DNA of 14,173 nucleotides from JALYRV01 sp036675475 (GTDB lineage Bacteria > Acidobacteriota > Vicinamibacteria > Vicinamibacterales > SCN-69-37): positions 1 through 14,173 of the forward strand of contig JAKFEY010000101.1 in NCBI GenBank assembly GCA_036675475.1, written 5' to 3'. Positions within the stretch are counted from its first letter, which is position 1. Each line of letters begins with the position of its first letter. Below, one piece after another: positions 7,018 to 14,173 of this stretch. The translations under genes and the position numbers were made by a program. Under the pieces are notes generated by a model, which was not told the DNA's origin, searched no databases, and was given only the letters and a program-made list of their open reading frames with translations.

Positions 7018-7754
7018 CGCACCTGCAGCATGCGAACGACGGCGGCGTCGAGAGCCGGGCCGGGCACGCCGGCGGCGAAGCCTTCCTCGATGATGCAGAG
7101 GCCGACGAACGAGCCGTCGAGGCTGAAGATGAGCGAGCCGGACGAGGCCTGCAGCACGCCGCCGAGCACGAGCAGGCCCTGCTCATACCGATCGTCGCGC
7201 ACGGGATCCGTGCGGCCGAGGAACATCGGCCGCAGCGCGGCGCCGCCGCGCGTGCCTTCGATGGCGGCGACGTAGCGCGGCGCCGAGGTGCCCGCGCCCG
7301 CCGCGCGCAGGTTCACGACCGACGTCGCGTCGGCGGCCACGCGCAGCAGCACGAGCTCGCGGCGCTCGTCATAGGCGGCGATCTCGACAGGCTGCGGCGA
7401 CTCGGCAAATGCCAGCACGCGGCTGTCGGGCGGCACGTGCGCGAGCAGCAGGTCGGGCCGCACCCGCAGCGCCGGCACGAAGCGCTGCATGCCGCCCTGC
7501 TCGACCCGGATGACCATCACGCCCGGTGTGACCCGCCTGCCCAGCTCGGCGATGATCGTGGCGAGCTCGTCGTACGTCGCGCGCGCGGCCAGCCGCTCGA
7601 GCGGCAGCGGCGTGGCGCCCGCCGTGGCCGCGTCGCGGGGCGCGTCCGGAAACCGGAACTGCGACAAGGCAAGCAGCACGGCCGCTGACAGCGTGATCAC
7701 GATCAGCAACAGACGAGTTTCTCGCGACGGGCGCGAGCGTGAGGAGTCGCTCAT
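7014..7754 (-). CDS. Membrane-anchored HtrA-like (trypsin-fold, degenerate) protein
   Basis: A 246-residue protein with a short basic cytoplasmic tail, one anchor helix (about residues 15-31, LLLIVITLSAAVLLALS) and a soluble periplasmic domain. The domain aligns by eye with HtrA/DegP proteases. LLLAHVPPDSRV fits the TNNHVV strand with His106; AAYDERRELVLLRV fits the KDPRSDIALIQI strand but with Glu133 in place of catalytic Asp. LQASSGSLIFSLDGSFVGL fits the GNSGG-ALV-x-x-x-GELIGI segment with Ser205 as nucleophile, and GVPGPALDAAVVRML fits the C-terminal GFAIP helix. No PDZ domain follows. The oxyanion-hole glycines are altered (SSGS instead of NSGG), so it may be weakly active or a pseudoprotease. 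It is the first gene of an operon with two antiporter-like proteins, which suggests a periplasmic sensing or regulatory subunit (inference). Confidence 0.6.
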   Translation of the reverse strand: MSDSSRSRPSRETRLLLIVITLSAAVLLALSQFRFPDAPRDAATAGATPLPLERLAARATYDELATIIAELGRRVTPGVMVIRVEQGGMQRFVPALRVRPDLLLAHVPPDSRVLAFAESPQPVEIAAYDERRELVLLRVAADATSVVNLRAAGAGTSAPRYVAAIEGTRGGAALRPMFLGRTDPVRDDRYEQGLLVLGGVLQASSGSLIFSLDGSFVGLCIIEEGFAAGVPGPALDAAVVRMLQVR

Positions 7755-7777
7755 CCTGATGAGGATACAGTTAAGGG
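7751..7777. promoter_or_regulatory. Very short divergent control region between otsA and the antiporter operon
   Basis: Only 23 bp (7755-7777) separate the two divergent starts. The region holds nested small palindromes: TCATC-CT-GATGA (7751-7762) and ATCCT-GATG-AGGAT (7753-7766). GAGGA at 7761-7765 is a possible otsA ribosome-binding site, about 12 nt from the ATG; AAGGG at 7773-7777 touches the ATG and is too close. TACAGT (7766-7771) is a weak -10 candidate. Full promoters for either direction must extend into the opposing coding sequences. Confidence 0.35.
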
Positions 7778-9237
<1,460 letters not shown>

Positions 9238-9241
<4 letters not shown>

Positions 9242-10041
9242 TCACGTACAACGCTCCGGCTGACGTGGCGGCGAGCGTCGTGCAGCGAAGTGCCGGCCGG
9301 CCGCTGCTGGTGCTGCTCGATTTCGACGGCACGCTGTGTGAGTTTCAGCCCGAGCCGGGCATGGTGTGGCTGCGGCGCCCCCGCCGCGAGGTGCTGCAGC
9401 GGCTGATCGGCAGCGAGCGGGTCACCGCCGGCTTCGTCAGCGGCCGCAGGCTGGCCGATTTGCGCGAGCGCGTCGGCCTGACCGGCGACATGTGGTTCGC
9501 GGGCCTGCACGGACTCGAGATTGACGGCTTCGGCCGCCACTTCATTCACCCGCGCGTCGAGGAGGCCCGCGGCCTGCTCGGCCTGCTCGGCCGCGCGCTG
9601 CGCGTGCAGACCGCCGATCTGCCGGGCGTGATCATCGAGGACAAGGAGCTGTCGATCGCGCTGCACGTGCGGAAGGCGCATCCCGACGACAAGATCAAGG
9701 CCGACGCCGCGTTCCTGCGCATGGCGCTGCCGCACATCGACGATAAAACGCTGCGGCTGATGCCGGGCTCGAACGTGTCGGAGCTGCTGCCGAACATCCC
9801 GTGGACGAAGGGCGATGCCGTGGCGTGGATCCTGGATGCCGAGCGCGATCGGCGCGGCCCCGGCGCGGCGGCGCCCGCGGTGATTTATCTGGGCGACGAC
9901 GTCACCGACGAGGACGCGTTCAAGACGGTCGGCCACGAGAACAGCATCATGGTGGGCCCCCGGCCGTCGATCATCCCCACGCGGCTCGAGAATCCTGCGG
10001 CCGTGGAGGAATTTCTGACGGCGCTCACGGCGGCGATCTAG
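9238..10041 (+). CDS. otsB: Trehalose-6-phosphate phosphatase
   Basis: A 267-residue HAD-superfamily phosphatase that hydrolyses trehalose-6-phosphate to trehalose. Motif I is LLDFDGTLCEF with Asp28 (nucleophile) and Asp30. Motif II is the Ser of GFVSGRRLADL, followed by GLHGLEIDG as in OtsB proteins. Motif III is the Lys of PWTKGDAVAWIL, and motif IV is LGDDVTDEDAF for magnesium binding. The start is ATG 9238, overlapping the otsA stop; an in-frame start at 9166 lies inside otsA and adds only a shadow sequence. GGCGGAG directly abuts the ATG, so initiation probably depends on ribosomes finishing otsA. Length is normal for OtsB. It ends 20 bp before the convergent stop of the binding-protein gene. 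Confidence 0.93.
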
Positions 10042-10061
10042 CCGCGCCGCGAATCAGCTCG

Positions 10062-10925
10062 TCACCGGTGAATCGCCTGCTCCAGCAGCTCGATGCCCTC
10101 GGCGATGCGCGGCCCCGGCACGACGACGCGCTCGTCGAGGACGATGCGGATGCGGCCGGCGGCGACGGCCGGCACTGAGGGCGCGGCGTTCCAGGCTCGG
10201 CGCGTGTCGTCCGCCCATGTGGGTCCGCGAGGCGTGGTGCCCGCCCGAATTTCCAGAATCAGCCCGGGGCGGCGCTCGATGATGCTCTCGAGCGACGCCT
10301 GCACGTTCTCGCGCGGCACGTCGGCAAAGACGTTGCGCCCGCCCGCGGCCTCCACCATCTCGTGAATGAAGCCCTCGCCGCCACTCGCGTAGATGCCGCG
10401 CAGCGTGCCTTCCTCGCGGCCGAAGACGACAAGCGTCGAGGGATGCGGGCGCGATGCGACGCGCGCGCGTACGGCCGCGATCGTGGCCTCGATGCCGGAC
10501 GCGACGTCGTTCGCACGCGCCTCGTGCCCCACGATCGAGCCGATCTGCCGGATGCTTGACACGACGTCGCTGATCCCGCCGTGCCGGTAAGTCTCGACGC
10601 GGATGCCGGCCGCCTGCAGCTGCCGCGCGAGGTCCTCCTGGCTGCCGTAGAGGAACACGAGATCGGGCCGCAGCGAGAGGATGCGCTCGGTGTCGGGATC
10701 GATCAGCCCGCCCACGCGCGGGCGCGTCGCCGCCTCGGCCGGATATGTGTCGAAGGAGCCGACGCCGACGACCTTTGCGCCCGCATCGATCGCGAACAGC
10801 GTTTCGGTGACCGCGGGGATGAGCGACACGATGCGCTGCGGCGCCGCGGCCGGCTGCGGCGGGGGGGCCGCGCAGGCGGCGAGCAACAAAATAGGGACGG
10901 GTCTAATTTTTCGCAGAAATCCCAT
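10062..10925 (-). CDS. btuF: ABC transporter substrate-binding lipoprotein, BtuF-like (cobalamin/Fe-chelate)
   Basis: A 287-residue periplasmic class III binding protein, anchored as a lipoprotein. The signal peptide is MGFLRKIRPVPILLLAAC with lipobox LAAC (Cys18), followed by a Pro/Ala linker. The mature domain starts PQRIVSLIPAVTETLFAIDAG, the classic BtuF/FhuD opening, and continues with RVGGLIDPDTERILSLRPDLVF and DVVSSIRQIGSIVGHEARA before the bridging helix. ASGGEGFIHEMVEAAGGRNVF is the typical second-lobe segment. Cobalamin is favoured over siderophore by these motifs, but the ligand is not proven. The ATG sits at the first loop position of a 24-bp inverted repeat, and residues 5-13 of the signal peptide are encoded by one arm. 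A reading that continues further upstream is a btuC shadow. It is the last gene of the uptake operon, 17 nt after the permease stop. Confidence 0.85.
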   Translation of the reverse strand: MGFLRKIRPVPILLLAACAAPPPQPAAAPQRIVSLIPAVTETLFAIDAGAKVVGVGSFDTYPAEAATRPRVGGLIDPDTERILSLRPDLVFLYGSQEDLARQLQAAGIRVETYRHGGISDVVSSIRQIGSIVGHEARANDVASGIEATIAAVRARVASRPHPSTLVVFGREEGTLRGIYASGGEGFIHEMVEAAGGRNVFADVPRENVQASLESIIERRPGLILEIRAGTTPRGPTWADDTRRAWNAAPSVPAVAAGRIRIVLDERVVVPGPRIAEGIELLEQAIHR

Positions 10926-10949
10926 AAAAATTAGACCCGTCCCTATTTT
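10888..10949. repeat. Perfect 24-bp inverted repeat at the btuC/btuF junction
   Basis: Arms 10888-10911 and 10926-10949 are exact reverse complements, with a 14-nt loop (10912-10925). The core of one arm is TAGGGACGGGTCTAATTTTT. It is conspicuously AT-rich at its edges within GC-rich surroundings, which suggests insertion of a REP-like mobile palindrome. On the mRNA the 5' arm supplies the btuC stop UAG (10945-10943), the loop begins with the btuF AUG (10925-10923), and the 3' arm encodes signal-peptide residues RKIRPVPIL. The only SD-like bases (GGGACGGG) are inside the stem. No REP-associated transposase gene is in the window. Confidence 0.95.
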
Positions 10950-11944
10950 CTTACGAGCATCCATAAGAAGAACGGGCCTCCGATCGTGGCGGTGACGATG
11001 CCGACGGGCAGCTCCACGGGGGCGAGCAGCGTGCGCGCGATCACGTCGCACGCGACGAGAAACGCGCCGCCGCCGAACGCGGCCGTGGGGAGCAGGATGC
11101 GATGGTCGGCGCCGGCCGCGAGGCGCACGAGGTGCGGCACGATGATGCCGACAAAGCCGATGGGCCCGCCCACGGACACGGCCGCGCCCGTGATGATCGA
11201 CGCGCTGAAAAAGGCGAGGCGCTGCGTGCGGTGCACGTCGAGGCCGCGCGACTCGGCGGCGCCGGCGCCGGCGGCCATCAGGTTGAGCGGCTTGGCAAGC
11301 CACACGAAGATCGCGGCCGCGATCAGGACGATCGGCAGCGCGCCGGCAAGCGGGCGATAGCTCGACACGTCGAGATTGCCCATCAGCCAGCGCATGGCGC
11401 GATAGACGTCGGCGAAGTTGCCGATGTACTGCACGAACAGAATCAGCGCCGAGAAGAACGCATTCAGCGTCACGCCCGCCAGCAGCAGCACCGTGGTCGA
11501 CAGGCCGACGTGCCGCGCGCGCGCGAGCCAGTAGACGATCAGCACCGAGCCCATGGCGCCGACCAGCGCCGACGCCGACACCGCCGGCACCGCGAGCAGC
11601 GGCACCGTCCATCCAAACGTGATGGCGAGCATCGCGCCGAGCGACGCGCCGGTGGACACGCCAAGCGTGTAGGGCGTCGCCAGCGGATTGCGCAGCAGCG
11701 CCTGGAACACGACCCCCGCCGCCGCCAGCGACGCGCCCACGAGCGCCGCCGCCAGCGCGCGCGGCAGCCGCGCGATGAAGAAAATCTGGGCGTCGACGTT
11801 CTCGGCGAACGGCACGCTGACATCGAAGACGCGCGCGAAATCAATGCGCGCGGATCCGATGAGCGGCGCGACGAGCACCGACACCACGAGCAGCGCCAGC
11901 GATCCGGCGACGAACGGCCAGCGCTCGCGGACAGGCGCCTTCAT
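10943..11944 (-). CDS. btuC: ABC transporter permease, BtuC/FecCD family
   Basis: A 333-residue inner-membrane permease with about ten hydrophobic helices. It carries FecCD signatures: ARLPRALAAALVGASLAAAG, QALLRNPLATPYTLGVSTGA, and, near the C-terminus, GGPIGFVGIIVPHLVRL (the coupling-helix region that contacts the ATPase), then GTVTATIGGPFF-like IVTATIGGPFFLWMLVRK at the end. It would pass cobalamin or an iron chelate from the binding protein to the cytoplasm as a homodimer. Its ATG overlaps the ATPase stop as ATGA (11941-11944). Its stop codon TAG is the start of an inverted repeat arm, yet the protein ends at about the family's normal point, so the repeat landed at the very end of the gene or replaced only a few residues. 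Confidence 0.92.
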   Translation of the reverse strand: MKAPVRERWPFVAGSLALLVVSVLVAPLIGSARIDFARVFDVSVPFAENVDAQIFFIARLPRALAAALVGASLAAAGVVFQALLRNPLATPYTLGVSTGASLGAMLAITFGWTVPLLAVPAVSASALVGAMGSVLIVYWLARARHVGLSTTVLLLAGVTLNAFFSALILFVQYIGNFADVYRAMRWLMGNLDVSSYRPLAGALPIVLIAAAIFVWLAKPLNLMAAGAGAAESRGLDVHRTQRLAFFSASIITGAAVSVGGPIGFVGIIVPHLVRLAAGADHRILLPTAAFGGGAFLVACDVIARTLLAPVELPVGIVTATIGGPFFLWMLVRK

Positions 11945-12759
11945 GATCGAAGGTGCCGCCGCGGCACGACCACGACGCGCCCGGAGACCTCGTCGCGGTG
12001 CACCGCGGCCTCGACGTCGTAGAGCGCGCGGATGTTCGACACGGTGAGCACGTGCGCCGCGGGGCCCGCCGCGATGACGCGCCCTTCGCGCAGCAGCACG
12101 ATGTCGTGACAGACCGCCGACGCAAACGCGAGATCGTGCGTCGAGATCGCCAGCGTCAAGCCGCGCTGCTCGTTGAGCTCGCGGACGAGCGCGGCCACCT
12201 CGAGCTGATAGCCGAGGTCGAGCGCAGCCGTCGGCTCGTCGAGCAGCAACACCTCTTCCGTCTTTTGTCTTCCGTCTTCCGTCTTCGCGCGAGCGATCTG
12301 CGCGAGCGCGCTCGCGATGACGACGCGCTGCCGCTCGCCGCCGCTGAGCGTCGTGAACAGGCGGCGCTCGAACGCTTCGGTGCCGGTCGCGGCCAGCGCG
12401 CGCCGCGCGATCGCCAGATCCTCCGGCCCCTCGATCTCGAGCGCGCCCAGGTGCGGATAGCGCCCCATCAGCACGACCTCGAGCACCGAATAGTCGAACG
12501 CCAGCTGCGTGTCCTGCGACACGACCGCCAGCCGCTGCGCCACCGCGCGCCGCGAGAAGGCGCGCAGGCTGCGCCCCTCGAGCGTCACCTCACCCGCGCC
12601 AGGACTCAACGTGCCCGCCAGCAGCTTCAGCAGCGTGGTCTTGCCCGAGCCGTTGGGCCCGAGGATGCCGACGATGCGGCCCGCGGGCACGGTGAGCGAG
12701 ACGCCGTTGATGACCGGCGCGCCGTCGTACGCGAAGCGGACGTCAGCGGCCTGCAGCAA
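11941..12759 (-). CDS. btuD: ABC transporter ATP-binding protein, BtuD/FecE family
   Basis: A 272-residue cytoplasmic ATPase that powers the BtuC-type permease. Motifs in order are Walker A GPNGSGKT (34-41), Q-loop Gln82 (VVSQDTQ), signature LSGGERQ (138-144), Walker B LLLDEP (171-176) and switch His208 (STHD). Between signature and Walker B, where the family normally has a short ALAQxPxVLLLDEP link, there is an extra KTEDGRQKTEE (159-169) encoded by a heptanucleotide tandem repeat. The core is intact, so the protein is probably functional. The start at 12759 overlaps the receptor gene's end by 17 nt, and its stop overlaps the btuC start, so the operon is translationally coupled. Confidence 0.92.
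   Translation of the reverse strand: MLQAADVRFAYDGAPVINGVSLTVPAGRIVGILGPNGSGKTTLLKLLAGTLSPGAGEVTLEGRSLRAFSRRAVAQRLAVVSQDTQLAFDYSVLEVVLMGRYPHLGALEIEGPEDLAIARRALAATGTEAFERRLFTTLSGGERQRVVIASALAQIARAKTEDGRQKTEEVLLLDEPTAALDLGYQLEVAALVRELNEQRGLTLAISTHDLAFASAVCHDIVLLREGRVIAAGPAAHVLTVSNIRALYDVEAAVHRDEVSGRVVVVPRRHLRS
12254..12286. repeat. Heptanucleotide tandem repeat (TCTTCCG)n inside btuD
   Basis: Reading the plus strand, 33 bp consist of TCTTCCG, TCTTTTG, TCTTCCG, TCTTCCG and TCTTC: 4.7 copies of a 7-mer with one variant. The total length is 33 nt, so the ATPase frame is kept and eleven residues (KTEDGRQKTEE) are added. Base composition is clearly different from the flanking GC-rich coding sequence, which points to an inserted short repeat rather than coding drift. 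Confidence 0.9.
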
Positions 12760-14173
12760 CGCGCACGCCTCCCGCCACGCGTCGTCCCGGCGCGGGGAAG
12801 CCGAAGATTTCCTCGTAGCGGCGATCGAACAGGTTCGTCACGCGGCCGAAGACGGTGACGTGGCGCGCGACCTGCCAGGATGCGCCGGCCGATGAAGACG
12901 CGTAGCCGGGGTTGTCGAAGAGGCCGCCGAACAAGCCGAACGACGGCTCGATGTCGAGCGTCTCGCCGCGCGCATCGATGGTGACGAATGCCGAGGCGGC
13001 GCCGCGCGTGAAGGACGCGTCGACGAACGCGTGATGACGCGGCCGGCGCAGCAGGCGATCGCCCACCTCGAACGGCGCAAGGCCGGTGACGGGGATGCCG
13101 TCAGCCGCGAGAATCTCGGTCGCAAGCCACGTGTAGCCGGCGCGCAGATCAAGCCCGCGCAGCACGCCCGTGCCGCGCGCCGCGGCCGACAGCTCCACGC
13201 CGCGCGCCTTGGCGTTCGACAGGTTCGCGCTGCGGTATCGGCCGGCCCCCTCGAGAAACTGCACGGTGATGATCAGATCGTCGTAGCGATTCCAGAAGGC
13301 CGTGGCGGCCAGCTGCACGGCGCCGCGCGTCATCGTCTGCTCGAGCGCGACTTCGCCGCTCTGATTCCGCTCGGGTTTGAGCGACGGGTTGTCGGTCGAC
13401 GACAGCTCGAAGGCCGACGGCGGCTTGATGCCGGTGGAGAAGCCCGCGCGGATGCGCGTGGTGTCGGCCGACGTCGAGGGCGTGAGATACAGCACGCCCG
13501 ACACACGTGGATTGAACGACCAGACGGTGTCGGCCGGCATGTCGGGCCGCGCGCCGAACGGGCTGGCGTCGCCGGCGAGCGCGTCGCGATGAATCTGATC
13601 GAGCCGCGCGCCCGCGGTGAACAGCACGCGCGTGCCGGCCGAGCCGCGCGCCTCGGCGAAGTAGCCGGCGATGGTGCGCTCGATCGGAAGCTCGGCGCCG
13701 GCGCGATCGACGATGAACGTGCTGCGGCCGGATTCGCGCGCCACCTCGGCGCCCGCGGTCACGCCGAGCGTGCCGCCGAACAGGTCGTCCACTGTGGCGT
13801 CTGCGGTGTAGCGCAGCGCCGCGCGCCGCGTGGAGGACGTCGAGTGATCGACGGCGCCCGCCTCGAAGAACGACGGGCTCGCGAAGTCGCTGTCGAGCCG
13901 CATCCAGGAGGCGACGACACGGTGCGAGAGCGGGCCGGATGCGGCGTCGAACGACAGGCCGGCGGCGCGGTGCGCGTTTTCGCCGCGCGAGATGGTGTCG
14001 ACGCCGCTGTAATTGCCCACCGGATTGGAGCCGTACGGGCCGGGCACGCCGCGCTCGTTGCCGTTCCAGCGCGCCGTCGCGCGCACGCGCGCGCGCGCGC
14101 CGAGCGGCCGCGCGGCCACGCCGGCGAGCTCCACGCGCTGATAGTCGTCATTGCTGACGCGCGTGCCGTCGGC
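12743..14173 (-). CDS. btuB: TonB-dependent outer-membrane receptor, BtuB-like (N-terminus outside window)
   Basis: The frame is open to the window edge and gives 476 residues of the C-terminal beta-barrel. The plug domain and start lie beyond base 14173, and the GTG at 14134 is internal. Alternating strand/loop composition is visible throughout, with typical receptor phrases: RIRAGFSTGIKPPSAFELSS, NPSLKPERNQSGEVALEQ, DDLIITVQFLEGAGRYRSAN, AKARGVELSA, HHAFVDASF and VFGRVTNLFDRRYEEIFGFPAPGRR near the end. This is the BtuB-type class that imports cobalamin, though siderophore receptors share these motifs. The protein ends GGVRVAAGR, without the usual terminal aromatic residue. Its last 17 nt overlap the ATPase gene. 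A cobalamin riboswitch, if present, would be upstream and out of view. Confidence 0.9.
   Translation of the reverse strand, partial: ADGTRVSNDDYQRVELAGVAARPLGARARVRATARWNGNERGVPGPYGSNPVGNYSGVDTISRGENAHRAAGLSFDAASGPLSHRVVASWMRLDSDFASPSFFEAGAVDHSTSSTRRAALRYTADATVDDLFGGTLGVTAGAEVARESGRSTFIVDRAGAELPIERTIAGYFAEARGSAGTRVLFTAGARLDQIHRDALAGDASPFGARPDMPADTVWSFNPRVSGVLYLTPSTSADTTRIRAGFSTGIKPPSAFELSSTDNPSLKPERNQSGEVALEQTMTRGAVQLAATAFWNRYDDLIITVQFLEGAGRYRSANLSNAKARGVELSAAARGTGVLRGLDLRAGYTWLATEILAADGIPVTGLAPFEVGDRLLRRPRHHAFVDASFTRGAASAFVTIDARGETLDIEPSFGLFGGLFDNPGYASSSAGASWQVARHVTVFGRVTNLFDRRYEEIFGFPAPGRRVAGGVRVAAGR

Noticed and set aside
10861..10867. Seven-base homopolymer near the btuF signal peptide as a phase-variation tract
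   Set aside because: It encodes part of a proline linker, and runs of seven are expected by chance in this composition; no supporting evidence.
10926..11612. A fused permease/binding-protein reading frame of 516 codons
   Set aside because: The first 229 codons are a shadow of btuC in another frame. The lipoprotein signal peptide starting at 10925 gives the proper start.
12254..12286. ATPase gene broken by the tandem repeat (pseudogene)
   Set aside because: The insert is a multiple of three and every ATPase motif on both sides is intact and in frame.

Overview
The window is very GC-rich, tightly packed DNA from one bacterial chromosome. Gene content and style suggest an uncultured Acidobacteriota (Vicinamibacterales-like) or a similar soil lineage. 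The pointers are a SufT-SufU pair, a large secreted Asp-box (BNR/VPS10-type) propeller protein, GCCGGGGCTGAAGCCCCGGC-type palindromes and many 4-nt start/stop overlaps. This placement comes from general familiarity and was not tested by a search. No rRNA, tRNA, CRISPR array, transposase or prophage gene is visible, and no stretch over 300 bases lacks a gene.

Layout. (1) 2-796, plus strand: the end of a suf-type iron-sulfur assembly cluster, with a SufT/MIP18-family protein (5' end outside the window) and the scaffold or sulfur acceptor SufU. (2) 803-859: two related palindromes between convergent genes. (3) 863-3295, minus: an 810-residue exported protein with eleven Asp boxes. (4) 3391-4581, plus: an IscS/NifS-type cysteine desulfurase, with a hairpin just before its start and a tail-to-tail overlap with the next gene. 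(5) 7754 down to 4499, minus: three genes joined by ATGA/GTGA overlaps, namely a membrane-anchored HtrA-like (degenerate trypsin-fold) protein and two different CPA2-type cation:proton antiporter-like proteins. (6) 7778-10041, plus: otsA and otsB for trehalose synthesis, divergent from the antiporter operon across only 23 bp. (7) 14173 down to 10062, minus: a TonB-dependent receptor (N-terminus outside), ABC ATPase, FecCD permease and lipoprotein binding protein, the layout of a BtuB-D-C-F cobalamin (or siderophore) uptake operon.

How they work together. SufT, SufU and the desulfurase all belong to Fe-S or sulfur mobilisation. The trehalose genes and the antiporter operon share a tiny divergent control region and could form one osmotic, ionic or pH stress locus (inference). 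The uptake operon moves a chelate from the outer membrane to the cytoplasm.

Most notable signals. A perfect 24-bp inverted repeat at the permease/binding-protein junction supplies the permease stop codon, puts the binding-protein ATG at the first loop position, and encodes part of its lipoprotein signal peptide. A 7-bp tandem repeat inserted in frame between the ABC signature and Walker B of the ATPase adds about 11 residues. The coupled HtrA-like/double-antiporter operon is a gene combination I do not recognise as a described system.
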